Shown: one piece after another, positions 10,943 to 23,724 of the stretch
Layout of the letters: each line of letters starts with the position of its first letter
How positions within the stretch are numbered: position 1 is the first letter of the stretch
Source of the DNA: Linnemannia hyalina
Taxonomy: Eukaryota; Mortierellomycota; Mortierellomycetes; Mortierellales; Mortierellaceae
Assembly (NCBI GenBank): GCA_019671135.1
Contig: JAHRHY010000002.1
Coordinates: forward strand, 3,549,501-3,613,500
Length of the DNA stretch: 64,000 nt
Reading direction: 5' to 3'
Position numbers and translations under genes: made by a program
Notes under the pieces: model-generated
Database searches by the model: none
What the model was told of the DNA's origin: nothing
The model's input: only the letters and a program-made list of their open reading frames with translations

Positions 10943-13900
10943 TTATGCAGCAGCTTGACCAGGGGGGCCAGCAATTGCAGGAAGTCCAGCGCCTGCAACA
11001 CCAGCTCCAGCAGCTGCACCACCAGCCCCAGCACCTGCGGCCGCCGCTGCAGCGCCAGCCCCACCTGCCGGTACTCCTACTCCTCCAGCGACATCATCCA
11101 CCGGCAGAGCTGGGGCATTCTCAAACGGTTCCTCAATTCCGTACACTCCATAATCCAGTACCTGAGCATAAGAAAAAAGAATGTAATGTCGCATAAGTAA
11201 TCGTTCCAGTAGAGAAAGAATCCAAATGCACATTGATCAAACCACAAACATGGAAACAGAAAATTACCTCAAAGTAGGTGAGGCCGTTGGGGACGTTGGC
11301 GCCATTGGCGGCAGCACGTTGGACGGCAGCGACACATCGACGTTCGTCAAACTTGACCTGCCAGACACTTCCCAGTCCCGTCAACAGGTTGCGGACAAAT
11401 TTGCCAGTGTTGAAATCCCACATCTTCAAGTTTCCATCCGACCCAGAAATGACCTTGGTGCCATCGTGCTGGAAGCAAGTAATCGCAGCTGAATGCGCTG
11501 CAAGAACCCTCAGACAGACACCACGGGCTGGGTCCCAGATCCTGACCGTGCAATCAGCTGCAGCAGACACCAAATGATTGGCATTCAGTCCCAGCAAGCC
11601 GACCAATGCCGCGTGGCCTAATTTGATAAAAGCAATGTACATAAATCAGGGTATCCGGTTAGTGGAACAATTTCATGTACCTTTCGTGCAACACCTCAGT
11701 AACATTCCAACATAGTCAGACAGACAGAGATGCAGGCGCTTATTACCTTCGAGAACATGCAGGCAAGATCCATCCTCCAAAGACCAAATACGGACATACG
11801 AGTCCATGCTTCCACTCATGCACTGGTTACGCTCCTTGTCCAGGACAACAGAGTACACCTTTTGAGCATGACCCTGGAGACGGTGGACCAATGTTCCCGT
11901 TACAATGTTCCAAACGCGGACCGTGCAGTCGTATGAACCCGACACAAGGGTACTGCCCTCTGCTGCCAGAGCACGCACCGACTGGACGTGTCCACTCAAG
12001 GTATGCAGGAGCCACCTACTATCAGTGGGCGACATGTGACCGTTCAACTCAGGGTCAGGAAGGCGCCAAACCAACAAGGTCGAGTCGCGCGACCCCGTTA
12101 CGATCACAGGGAACTCAGGCTCGTACTTGGGAACGCCATGGGGGTCCTTGTTGACGTTCACGGGCATAACAATCTGCAGGCATCGGACAGTCGAAGTGTG
12201 GCCACGGAAGACATGCGTGCAGATGCCCTTCTCGATGTCCCAGACGCGAACAGTCCTGTCGGTCGCTCCAGAGACGAGCGTGTTGCCGCGGTATTGTAAA
12301 GCCCAAACACCTCCCTCGTGACCGTCCAACTTCTTGAGGCGGTTTCCGGTTACAGTGTCGTAGACATGGATCGACTGATCATCATAACCAGAGATGATCT
12401 TCTCTGAATCAAACTGTAGACAGGTGACGACACGGTCACTGTGTCCTCTAAACTGGATGTGCTTGGCCCTGCCCTTGGTCCAGTTCTGGCGAGTGATCCA
12501 GTGACGACGGAACAGCGCCTTGAAGGGATGACCAGTTGAAGGTGTCATAGGACCAAAGGGTTCCTCAATGAGGTCCTGATCCATGGTCTCATCCTCCGAA
12601 TCTACATCGTTGAATCGTCCTGTAAGACTGGTGGTTGGGGATGGCGGTGCTGCATCAGGCGTCATAAATGCCTCCTCATCCTCCTGTTTGATATCAATAT
12701 CCTCCTCTGCAGTGTCGCTGTCCCAACCACGAACCTTGTTGGCCGCATCGTGCTGTCCAGCAGATTGATCTACCTCGTCCATTGTCACGTCGTTTGGGTA
12801 AAGAGGCGACTCTGGCAAATCTGTGGGGCGAACAATTGCGTGGTTCAGACGACCCTTGCCTTTGATCATCCTCTTCTTGGCCTGCAGCTTCCTTTCCTGA
12901 TAGTTGGGGCGGACTCCGTAATGACCATCGATACCGAGCTTCTGGGTAAACGCGTCTTCCTCCTCACGTTCCTCTAAGACGAATCCCTCTCTCTGGAACT
13001 GGTGCATCCAGATATGGGCGTCAGAATCGACAACAACACGCCACTGCTTGCTAACCTGGGCTGCCTTGCAAAGACTGCGACCGTCCAAGAAGCGGAGAAT
13101 GTTGCGGCTCAGTTCGATGGGCAAGAGCGATAAAAAGTCTTGCTTCATGGTTGCCAGGATGATGGAGCTCACAAACTGAAGAGTGGGCGCAGGGCTGCGA
13201 CGAAGAAAGTGGAAAAGCATGTACGACTGCAGACTCGAGGGAAGGGCGTCAAAGGTCGCAATCATAGCAGGCAGATCCAGCAAGGTTGAAGTTTGCCCGA
13301 CACCGGCCTGTTGCAGAGATCGTTCGATATCCATCTCTCCATCGATTTCCTCATCGTCCTCGGTATAGATCTCTTCATCTTCACCCTCCCCCTCCTGGTG
13401 TGCATCTTCATGATCAAACGTGGTTGGGACAGTCTTGTGACGTCTTCTGGTCAGGATACCATCGGAGCTCGAGCCGGCAGATGAGACCTGGGTCAGCGCC
13501 GTAGGAGAGAGCGACGGTGAGGGAAGACCGAGAGGGTCAATGGCTCCCCTAAGATCTGCAACGTGAGCAGAGAGTTCCCTCGCACGCTCGGAGATCCTAG
13601 AGCGGCTAGGAGCGGCGGGAGTTGCGAAATCGGCAAAGGACGGAGCTGAAACAGAAGCTGCTAATTTCCGGCCAGTTTGACTGGCAGACGATGTTTCTGA
13701 GGCAGACGCTGTTGCTGGTGCTCCAGTAGTTTGGGTGTGAAGAGGGGAGTTTGTCCATGGTCGCTTGGACTTCTTGTGCGGGGGTGAAGTCCTGTCCAAG
13801 AAGTAGGCATCAGCAGCCTCATCCTTGGACATAGGGTTGGAGGATGATGATGGCGAGATCAGGTTTGATGGGGCAGTGGCGCCCAACAGAGGCTGGGGCA

Positions 13901-15028
13901 TTGATACATCTACTGAGCCGCCGGGGGTGATGGGTGAGGCTGGGCGTTTCTTGGCACGGCACCCCTCGCGAGAGCGCCAGTTCGGAACAGCGAGTCCACG
14001 CCGAGGATGTTCCACAGACTTGCGAGTGATAGTCGTCATGGTCGATTGGTCGTGTCCGTTCCCGCGCACCGTCTCCTTTGTCATTGAAAAATCGTCCTGT
14101 CCATGCAGTTCCAGTCGCTGGCTCGAATTGTGTGCGTTGCTGTTGACTGCTGGGTGGGAGCTGCTGTGCTCTGAAGCCGATTTGAGTGCTCGTTGGTGCG
14201 CCGACGCACTGAGGTTGAATAAGGCATCCTCCAGCTATTAATAAGCGATAGTCCAATTAAAAGAATGCAAGCAAGAGTGTGATGAATAAAGTGTTTTTTC
14301 CAGTGGTTATGTTGCATGGTCGGTGGAATGGAATCACCTCTGCAAAGGTTTTCCAGCAAACAATAGAATAGACACAAACATGGCGATGGTGGTGGTAGGA
14401 AGCAAGGTGAAGGGGGGATGCGAGGAAAGAGAGATAGAGGAGAGGGATATTGCGGGATGTGTTCACAAGACCCTCCCTTTTGTTTGCTCCAGTTCATTAC
14501 CTGGCCCATGCTGTGTTCGTTCTCCTGGCTCTCCCTTAAAAAGGTTGGCTGTCCATTGAGATCAAAGCAAAACTTTTTCAAGGCGGGCGGGGTGGGGGTA
14601 TCAGCGAGAGGAAAGATCTTTGGGTCGAGGTTGGCGGGTATTGGGGGAGGCTTGAAGTAGAGTGGCGGGTATTCTGTTGATGTTGTTGTAGTGGTGGTGA
14701 CGACGGTGGTTGTAGTCATGGGTGCGAGGGAGAAGGTGGTGGAGGTGGGCTTGCGACGGGTCGAGGACGAGGCACGGCGAGCGGAGGTTTCAGTCGCAGA
14801 TGACTTTTCTGAGGGGTGTCTTGTGCTGGTAGGGTTCATATCTGTGTCAGTGTGCGAGTTACTTGAGTTTGCGGCGGCAGCTGTGGCGGAACGATTGAGA
14901 GCGGAGCGGGTGGTTCTGGTGGATTGAGAGGCGGAAGAGGAAGAGGAAGAGGAAGAGGACTGGGGAAGACTTGGAGGGGTGGGAGGAGACTGGACAGAGT
15001 GGGTTCTCTGAGGGCGGCTCGGATTCAT
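10943..15028 (-). CDS. CDC4: Cdc4-type F-box/WD40 substrate receptor of SCF
   Basis: The four exons are 15028-14501, 14234-11747, 11617-11268 and 11161-10943, giving 1,194 residues. The F-box (LLPIELSRNILRFLDGRSL) lies near 541-585 and binds Skp1. Eight WD40 blades follow from about 770 to 1125, each with GH and WD/VW-type ends (for example GATDRTVRVWD and GSYDCTVRVWN), the number expected for Cdc4/FBXW7. The propeller should read phosphodegrons on cell-cycle proteins. The first exon (176 residues, Ser/Thr-rich) joins in frame to the second at LEDALF. It is included because both splice sites are good, though a start inside exon 2 cannot be excluded. An acidic stretch (EEIYTEDDEEIDGEMD) lies before the F-box. 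The C-terminus beyond the last blade is an unusual Gly/Ala-rich tail of about 50 residues. Confidence 0.93.
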
Positions 15029-15085
15029 GGTGTGGGTGGCACTTGGCAAACTGTAGTCAATCTAGAAGTTGGGAAGAGGAGAGAG

Positions 15086-15119
<34 letters not shown>

Positions 15120-17003
15120 GAGATGAGGAAGGTCATAGGGTGAGTGTATGTCTTGAACCTGTTTGTTTGCTGTTTGAGTGTTGTTTAGATGTGTTTTGGG
15201 GGGGAGGGGATATGCGTCGCTGATGGGTTGTGTGTGCTTGTGAACAAAGAAAAGGGGGGCAGAGAGGAGGACATGCATACAGGTTTAGCAAGGACTGCAG
15301 TAGTATCAGACAGTGAGTGTGTACTGTATGTTCGTGGAGGTGAAAGCAAGGACAACAGTTGTGCAAGGGTGTGAGTATGTGAGTGTGAGTGTGGGTGGGT
15401 GGGGAAGGAAGGATGGAAGGAAGGAGAGGAAAAGAGAGGAAAAGAGAGGAAAAGAGAGGAAGAGAAAGAGAAAGTGAAGAGGAGTAAGAGTGAGCAAGGA
15501 GATAGAGAGAGACGGGAGGGGAGTGGAGAACAAGGGAGACAGGAGACGAGGGAGGGGGTAAGGAGGAGAGAAGGGGGACAAGGGAGGAAAAGTAAGAAAA
15601 GAGAATAAATAAAAAAGAAGGGAATAGGAGGAGTGGAACCAAAACATCCAGTCCACACGACATTTACCCACCAGTCATACTCCTCTCTCCCAACCCACAG
15701 ACACACTAAAACACCTCCGAAGGATCCATCTGATCACCGCCACTCCACAGCTGTATCAAGGCCCTCTTTTTTTTTTTTTTACTTTAACCGATGATCATTC
15801 GTCGATAACCATGGCAGATAGAAAGGACCGAAGAGTATAAAAAAGAAGGGTGGATCTGCGCTGCTTGACGAAGGTGTTTGTCAGCACCAGCCAGCCACCC
15901 AGCCAGTCGTCACTGGCAAGGCAATAACAAGACATGATTTTTAGTGGGTGGTGATACGAAGAAAGAAAGAAAAAAAAAGGCTCTTGTTTTGTGTCCGATG
16001 GTCCGATGGTTAGGGTAGGGTTTCGTTACCTGTTTGGTGGCCAGTGTGCGTAAGTGTATGTGTTTGTGTATATGTATGAGTTTGTGTGTCTGGTGTTGGT
16101 GGAGAAAGGAACGAGGAGCAAGGGTACTCTCGAAAACAAGCTTATTTCTTTGAGTAAAGCAAAGTAGGGAAGGGATAGATGGCACACAAGAGAATAAAAG
16201 AGAGAGGCTGGCAAGCTTACAAAGAAAAGAACGACGACGAAACAAGAGTATGTGTGTGCGAATACTGTTCAAATAAACAAATAAAGGCTTCTTGGAGCTG
16301 GTGGAAAGGGAGTGTGAGAGAGTAGATGAGATGACGAGGAGGAAATGAGGATGATTTGAGTTAGTGATGGGAGTGGAGACGATCAAGAAAGGAACGAGTT
16401 AAAATAAGTGGATATAAGGAAAAGAGGTGGATGGTGATGAAGAAAAGAGCACAGTCAAAAAGGACAGAAGAGAAGAAATGTGTGACCGTAAATTTTTTTT
16501 TTTTTTTTTTTTCATTTCTCATTTCTCATTTCTCATTCTTTTGCGGGGTTCGAAGGATCTCGTTAGTCTTTGATTCCATGGATTGATCGCAGCCACCTAA
16601 AATACCGAATGGCCTTCTGAATGAAGTGTAGTCTATCATTCATTGGGTTGCCAGGTAGGATCCCCTTTTTTCTTTTTCTTCAAATAGCCTCGCATGGGCC
16701 ACCTTGTGTCTTTTGTCTTCTTCCTCGTTTTAAAAATGCTTACCTGTGCACATCATTGGCAACAACTCCCTAAAAAACAAAAAGAGCTATCATCCCCCTT
16801 TCGCAAGGGGTTGTTGCTGGTGTTGTTTTGTTTTGGTGTTGCTGTTGTTGTTTCTTGATCAAGCCTGACGGGTTAAGAAAAAAGAGTCCAACGACCCTCG
16901 TCTTTATTAGCACACGGACAACCCTGCGTTAGTGCCGATTCACTGGATTAGTCATCATCCCTCTCGTCTCTCACTCGTTCTCTCGCTCTGTAGAACTCAA
17001 TGC
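15029..17003. other. Long intergenic region with purine tracts
   Basis: This is the upstream region of CDC4 (leftward) and the 3' flank of BZZ1. It contains a run of 30 A at 15086-15115, a long GGAAAAGAGA-type purine tract at about 15400-15610 (a pyrimidine leader as seen by CDC4), T-runs at 15768-15781 and 16494-16512, and short ATTTCTC repeats at 16514-16538. Reading frames on both strands are low-complexity products of these tracts. No gene is supported. Confidence 0.55.
15086..15115. repeat. Homopolymer of 30 A
   Basis: An uninterrupted run of 30 adenines lies just upstream of the CDC4 start (as T on the CDC4 strand). Length errors in assembly are likely at such runs. Confidence 0.95.
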
Positions 17004-20000
17004 TCAAATGAGCTCGACGTAGTTGGCTGGGAACTGGGCTGTCACTCCACGCAATGTACCTATCATATGCATCATCGTTAGTAATGAGAACAAGAATAAT
17101 AATAACATACAGAACGGCGAAATAATAATAATAATAATAACAAGAGCGCGAAATAGAGAGCAATGCCATGGGAATAGGTAAATGGGAGAGGGGGAGTAGG
17201 TGGAAGATCATGAACCAAAGATGGGATCGTCACCGTCATCATCATTATCATGTATGATCATGCGCAGCGTATGGAAAGGCCGTTCGTTTCATCCTGGTGT
17301 TCTTACCTTCCCACCAGCCTTCTGAGCAATCGGTACTGGTCAAGACGACAATGTCGCCTTCGTGAATCGTGAGCTCAAGGTTGGACTGTGCATCATAGTC
17401 GTACAGAACTCGCACTAGCGCAAATAAAGAATTACCAAAAGGAAACGTTAGCATCAAAAAGAAAGACATATCTCATCGTTAGAGTTTTCTGTACGTTCTT
17501 GCATAGCTATGCTTCTGCGAATGGCAACGAATATGTCTTAAGATGAATACCTTTTTGAATAGGTGCTGGTTCGGTAGGTGCCTCATAGAACTGCTCCATC
17601 TCGATATAGCTCAAGGGAATCAATCCCGACGACCCATTCACCTGACCCGTCACCCATCCGGATGCATCTATGTCGTACGTATTGAAAGAGTCAAGATTAG
17701 TTACACGCTCATCGAAACTAAACCAAGGAAAAAAAAGAAAAAAAGTCAAGGAAGCATACCGTCGTCGCCTTCGAGGATAGTGACCACATCGCCAACGCGC
17801 ACTGTGAGCTCGCCAGGACTACTGGCATCATAGTCATAGATGACATGAGCCTGCAGTTGGTTCAGCGACCCATGCGATCCAGCCTGAGGAGCCCCTCTCT
17901 TGTTTGACTGGGGACTCCGGGCAGCAGCAGCAGCGCTTGCACTTGCACCAGCAAGAGCGCCAGAAGACGACGACGATTCGCGAAGGGAAGCCCGATGTTT
18001 GAGCTCGGAAATCGCTGTTCCTGTGGGAGCAAGGTCTGGTGGAAGACTTGATAACGTGCTAAAAGTCGAGGTCGGAGACGATGCCGACGGTGGACCTCCG
18101 CCCAGGATCGAATTCCGTTGGGCTTTGGCTCCTCCCTTGACGTTACTGCAGTTGGGAGGCACCTTCATCTCACACTTGGAGTGGCAGTTGAACCCACAGT
18201 CCCTACACGTAAACCCTTGTTTCGCAATGCCCCAAATGGTCGACTGGCAATAATCGCACGATGTCGGGATAGTGAACGATGCAGCCTTGAAGTCATGGGG
18301 TTGGTTCTGGACTCCCGTGTCTACGGTAGAGAGGAAAATGATAAAAAACAACAATTGAGGAAGCGAAAAATAACAGTTAAGATCATGTCCCTTTCTGTCA
18401 ACTTGAAACTCCCTGTCTATTTGTCATTCTTTGGGCTCGACCATGGTGTAATGAACAGACACTTAGCATCGAGGTGCACATATTCGATATAGTACCTCCT
18501 ATCGTCTGGACAATGGTGTTGATCTCAGCCTCATAGAGTGCACCCATGGTCTGAAGGACAGTGATTGCTCGGGATGCCTCCAAGATACTCTCCTGTACCT
18601 CTTCTGGATCGCCTAGACTGTTGTTCTCGATATAGGCATTCTTGAGATTCAACAGCCCCTCCATGTCCTTGAGTCGACCGTTGATGTCCACCGTCGCCTG
18701 TGCTTGCTTCCTTCTCAGCTTCATCAATTTGTTGCTCAAGAACACGCGAGCGTTATCATCCAGCACCAGTTCCTCCTATTTTCGATACAACGTCATTGTG
18801 ATTAGAATACTATTTCCCGTAGCCTTCCCTATTCAGTTCCTTCGAGAACACCGATCATTACGGAAACTTACAGTGTCGTTAAAGGTGTGCGAAGATTCGA
18901 AAGGCAGATCCAGAGGTGCTGTCCAGGCCGCTCGATGAGTGCGGACAAAAATGGCAGAATCAACAGAGGCATCCACTGCCTGAACTGCCTGCATCATCGA
19001 GTCCAGGTGCGTCTGAGCGTCCGTGTTCAACTTGGATTCCAAACGAATGTAGCCCTCCCACACTTCCTTCAGCCCTTCAATACGGCTCTCATCCAGTGCT
19101 TGCATGTTCTAGTAAGGGCGGAGGATGATAGATTCATGGTCAGCATTGAGCCATTTGAAGTATCTTTGTGCTGCCCTGACAATCTCTCCTCGATGAGACT
19201 TACGTTAGACAATTCTGGGAGGTCCTGGTCATAGTACTTTTTGCGGTGAGCGTTGAGAACCTGCAGCGCCAACACATACGAGTTCTATCCAATGAATCAA
19301 CAGGAGATTGCAAACGAGAGTGCGCGTTAGCAGTGTACAAACCTCAAGTGAAAATGATACGCTAACAAATGCGCTCATCCACCAGCTTCAAAATACCTTG
19401 TTGTTGTTCATGTCCAAAATGTCCTGGTAATACGAACGCTTGAGCTTTTCCTGGTTCTTTTCATCGTAGGCGCGTTCTTGCTTTTGCTTGGAGTTCTCGA
19501 CCTCTTCACAGCTGGCATCGTACTTGGCCTTTGCCTTGTCGCGTTCCTGAGCAGACTTTTCACGTTCCGCTAGCAGTTTTTGCGCGAATTGGACGTGCTA
19601 TTCAACAATTATTGAACAATAAAATGGAGATTATCATTAGTATGTTTGTCAGAGTGATCAGTCAATGGTCCGTTGCGTTATATGTAAGTGAGCCCTGGTA
19701 CCTTCTTGCGCGCTTCGTCCTTCTTGGTAGCCAAAACCTTGAGTGGATCATAGACTTTGGAAATAAGGTTCTCTGAGAATTGTTGCCTGTCCCGTAAAAG
19801 CGCTTCCGTATCATTCAAGATGGACGTCCATGCTCTAGAAGAAGTTCTAAGAAAAGCAGATGCAGGGTTTGGGAAAAGATTGGCGCGAAAGGGTTAGTTT
19901 CATAGTCGTTGGTTCTTTCATGTTCCGATTGCTATGCTCGCATTGGTGTGCGTCATCGTTTCTTGAGTTTGCACATACGTTCCGTCGTTGAGAGCAGGAT

Positions 20001-20496
20001 CGAAGTCGGGCTCCAGAGGCGATGCAGGGACTCCTCCATTCTGGGTGGCGTGCGCAGTTTTTTTCTCCTTCTTGTGTTGATACTTTCGAACAAGTGCCTC
20101 GATCCTGTGGGCGTAATCCCGTTCGATGTTAGCTCTTTCCTTGCAAAAGTCTCTGAACTCGCTTAGGAACGATATGCCGTTGACGAGATGCTGGTTGATG
20201 GTCGGTATTTGATCCTATTATAGATATTGGACAAGGCACAACACCAATGGGAGAACACGAGAAAGCAAACGATCGTTAGTCTTTTCTGTTTGTCTGTCTG
20301 TCTGCCTAAGCGCGTGAGCGACGAACAGCTCTCACGCCGAGGCTTGGCGAGGCCTACAGCCTTCTACGCACTCCTTTTGATAACAATTTAACTTGGCATT
20401 GATATTGTAAACGAAGAGATGTATGTTGCGCCGTACTTTGAGCTCGGCACCAAAGGCGCCTGGTTGTGCCTGCGAGTAGAGACTAGCGGTATCCAT
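17004..20496 (-). CDS. BZZ1: BZZ1-like F-BAR, C1 and twin SH3 protein
   Basis: Eleven exons fit together in phase: 20496-20437, 20214-19979, 19846-19702, 19597-19397, 19284-19204, 19108-18872, 18775-18496, 18320-17760, 17667-17551, 17414-17307 and 17059-17004. They encode 693 residues. An F-BAR membrane-bending domain fills about 10-320 (FGAELKDQIPTINQH at its start, then long coiled-coil helices). A C1 zinc finger follows at about 421-470 with the full His/Cys pattern (HDF, CDYC, CRDC, CHSKC). Two SH3 domains end the protein (VIYDYDASSPGELTVRVGD, and VRVLYDYDAQSNLELTIHEG ending in FPANYVELI). This order is that of Bzz1, which links endocytic membranes to WASP-driven actin assembly. Exon 3 has two in-frame acceptors 12 nt apart (starts 19846 or 19834). 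Confidence 0.92.
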
Positions 20497-21215
20497 GAGG
20501 TTGTTGGTTACTGCTCGTTATGTCGGTGTGGCTGTGTATCCGTGTGCTTGCACTATGTGTTTATGAAGTAAGAGTGATCGGTTCTCTCGAGAATGTGTCG
20601 AGTGTTGTCGTTATTGAATGAAAGAGAGGGAGAGAGAGAGGAATGAATGTGTGTGTGCGTGAGTGAGGAGGGCGGGTGAGAGGGAATTAAAAAAAAGTAA
20701 GGGGAAAGAGGAACTCGCACCTGTTCAACAGGCAGCAGCAGAAATAGGTTCAAAAGATGACCATGCACGCTGTCTGGATGGCTGCGTGACTGCACTGCGC
20801 GAAAAATGATGGCCAGGTGAACGGTGACCTGAGAAAGAACAAACGAGCGAACAACTGATAGCACGCACATCTTTTTGCGTTCTGAAGGGCAGTTGAAGCT
20901 GATCTCCAGGGATATTATCCACTTGTTCACACTCAGAACCACTTGTGTGGTTGCTCTCCACCATGCTCAAGTGTAGCCAACGACTTTTTTTTTTTTTCCG
21001 CTCGCAGGTGCACCTGCACTCTCCCCCCACATTCTCCAATAATGTGCCACCAACTGATCGAATCACCTGACTTGTTTCATTTTTGAAAGAATTGTATCCA
21101 GTTAAGGGGCACGGATGGATGGATTGAATCTCCCTCGAGAAAAAAAACAATTGATAACGAGTGTGCAAGCGAGCAAGTTAACAGTTCTCTCTCTTACTTC
21201 TCCCGAATTTCAGAA
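20497..21215. promoter_or_regulatory. Divergent BZZ1 / RPL22 intergenic region
   Basis: The region carries both promoters. Nearest BZZ1, on the plus strand, there is a GAGAGAG/GTGTGTG purine tract (20620-20660). Nearest RPL22 is a TCTCTCTCTTACTTCTCCC pyrimidine leader (about 21185-21205), typical of highly expressed fungal ribosomal protein genes. Antisense frames here are not convincing. Confidence 0.5.
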
Positions 21216-21845
21216 ATGGCCCCCACCGTGAGTGACCTCAACCTCATTCGCTTTTTACAAGACAACAAGGATCGGGATCGGGAATATAGGGAGGACACGC
21301 CACTATGTCAGCGACAACCACGGCGCTGTATAACTGGATTGTGATTCATCACTCACACCATCATCATCGATTTGACATTCGGGATTCAACTATACATCGA
21401 CATTCAAGCTGTCAATCTACCACTTTTTTTTTGGTCTTGGAATGGCCCCCAACTGACCCACCACGCCTTCTGTCGCCTCTACACCAACTAATAGAAGGTT
21501 AGCAAGAAGGTCTCCTACAAGTTCGTCATCGACTGCTCCGGCCCCGCCGGTGACAAGATTTTCGATGCTTCGGCTTTCGAGAAGTTCCTCCACGATCGCA
21601 TCAAGATCGAGGGCCGCACCGGTGGTTTGGCCGACAAGGTCACCATTGTCCGTGGTGATGACGCCAAGATCACCGTCACCGCCAACCAGGAGTTCTCCAA
21701 GCGTTACCTCAAGTACCTTACCAAGAAGTTCCTCAAGAAGCACCAGCTCCGCGACTGGCTCCGTGTCATTGCCTCGGACAAGGGTACCTATGAGCTCCGT
21801 TACTTCAACATCGCCAACCAGGACGAGGATGAGGATGAGGAATAA
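21216..21845 (+). CDS. RPL22: 60S ribosomal protein eL22
   Basis: Two exons, a 12-nt first coding exon (21216-21227, MAPT) and 21495-21845, give 120 residues, the usual length for the family. The body matches eL22 throughout: [83 protein letters not shown], then the acidic DEDEDEE tail. eL22 is a non-essential surface protein of the large subunit near the exit tunnel. The intron directly after the first codons, the C-ending codon bias and the pyrimidine leader fit a strongly expressed ribosomal gene. An AATAAA lies at 21926. A long open frame on the opposite strand is a codon-bias shadow. Confidence 0.97.
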
Positions 21846-23724
21846 GCGCGCCTTCCCAAACACGAGCTTTACCTTTCTATTTGAATTCAACACTTGGTCT
21901 CTTTTTCCCATTTTATTTTCCTGCTGAATAAAAGGGACGATGAACGTCGAAAACACATACAATACAAATGGTTCCTTACATATAAATCAAGGCGAGATGA
22001 AGACGAGCCTGCGCTAGTCGCAAATCACAACTTCTGAAGACTTCTTTGCAACTCGCCCTTTCTCAGTCGTCATTCGGAACCGTCATCAAGGATCGCTTCA
22101 TTATCATGGAAGGGCTCTCTCTGTCTTTCAGCAGGATACTCTTTACCGTCGAGTGTTTTTGGTGGAACAGCTTGCCGTGGGGTTGCTGTCTGGATATGTC
22201 GTGAAGGCGCATTCCAAGGAGAGTCTACCGTCACCGGCACCATCCCACCATCCACTCTCCTTCCTCCTTTTCAGGACCACACATCAACTCCTCCTACACA
22301 CACACATCGGCTCCTCCCACACAGACACATCAACATCAACTGCAGTCCAGGAGAATCCATGTCGGATTGTCGAGCATATGGAGGATAACGTTTGGAGCAA
22401 TTGGTATCAGGAGACATCTTTTTATTTGCAGTGGAGAGAGTAGTTGGCAGAGCAGGATGAAGGATGAGACTATGTGTCGTTGGCAGTGATGGAGAAGTTG
22501 TACAGGACTGAAGGAACATCTTTTCTGGCAAGCAGGAGCAGTGGAGGATGGCATTGTACAGAAAGGAGCGATGTGTTGTAATAGGGCAACACTGGATGCT
22601 GAGCGAGGTCAGACGAGAGGGCTGGTTTTTTTCAGGAACAGGAGGTTGACGTTTTGTTTGGAGGATGGAGATCGGATCGTGTCTTTTTCAGGGATTCCAA
22701 CACCTCCAAAGCACAAACCAGCACCTCCTTTTTTTTCGATTCTTCACTTTACAGGAGGATTCACTTACAGGGTGATCAAGTCGATGATCGAAACGGAGGG
22801 ATGATCACGATCTCTGGCAGGGCTGATGGTTGTTTTTGAGATCTATGTGGAGGAGGGTTGATGAAATCGGTCGAGATCGAAGGTCGCAGTGAGATGGGGT
22901 CATTGGTTTAGCTGTCAGATCGAGACGGGGATGGTTGTTATGCTGGATGGGAAGATCATCTAACTCGAACGATCTGGTGACAGCAGCAGTGATGGTAGTT
23001 ACTGAAGTGGGTACGATCTCAGAGTGCGAAGTGTGAGAGAGATCCAATTCAGGATGGCAGTGCGGGCGTGAGGTTGGTCAGGATCATGCCCCTTGCTGTT
23101 GAGTGGATGATCGATCGTTTTTACATTCAGGATGAGAATAGAGTGCTGTTATCAGCGACAGTGACAGAGTTGCAGGAAGATGAGGATGACGAGGGGTATC
23201 CAGATGGGCGCCATTGAGGGGAGGGATCTCCAAAAGGTCGCTGTTGTATCGGCAAGGATTTATCAGTCCTTGGACTTTATCCAAAGGACACCCCCGTGCG
23301 GGTCAGCAATGTCGTTGGAGACTCCAGACCAAGGTCATGGAATGGACTACTGTTATCATCCTGAGCCAACGTCAAGCAAATAAAATCACACTGTTGATCA
23401 ATTGATATCAATTGATTGATCACTTTTCAGTTACTTCGCGTGGCTGCCGTTGCCAAGCCATTTGTAGAATTATGCATACATAGACCCATCGGGCAATCCT
23501 CTTTATGGCCTGGACAGACCATTCATGTCCACATTTGAATTACTATTGAGACTGACACCGCAATATGACATGTCCACGAGCTCATATCTTTCATTTGACT
23601 TTCATGTCTTTTCTTCTTGGTCGTCTCCTTGATTTTTACTTTCGGGTATTAATAACCTGCTCATCATCTCTTCTTTTTCTTCTTCTTCTCCATCACTCAT
23701 CAACCTCAAGAAAGAATACAAACC
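21846..23724. other. 1.9-kb stretch without a recognisable gene
   Basis: After the RPL22 polyadenylation signal, no frame on either strand shows a domain, coherent codon usage or a chain of splice sites. Local features are CACACA and CATCAACAT microrepeats (22290-22335), short T-runs and a near-palindrome at 23395-23422. The pyrimidine leader of the SRA1 gene begins near 23655. Confidence 0.5.
23395..23422. repeat. Near-perfect palindrome
   Basis: The core of about 20 bp centred on GATATC is self-complementary (built from ATCAATTGAT halves). The flanking TGATCA copies make the whole 28-bp block nearly symmetrical. It lies in gene-free DNA and its function is unknown. Confidence 0.7.

Noticed and set aside
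15133..15706. Overlapping Ser/Leu/Pro-rich minus frames upstream of CDC4
   Set aside because: They are products of a long purine tract in all three frames; low-complexity leader or promoter sequence is more likely.
20216..20436. Hairpin GCGTGAG/CTCACGC in the first intron of BZZ1, possible small RNA
   Set aside because: No C/D or H/ACA box set could be identified; a 7-bp stem is not enough.
21228..21494. Possible snoRNA in the RPL22 intron
   Set aside because: Ribosomal protein introns often host snoRNAs, but no convincing C box and D box pair was found.
21417..21962. 181-codon minus-strand frame opposite RPL22
   Set aside because: It is a shadow of the C-ending codon bias of RPL22.
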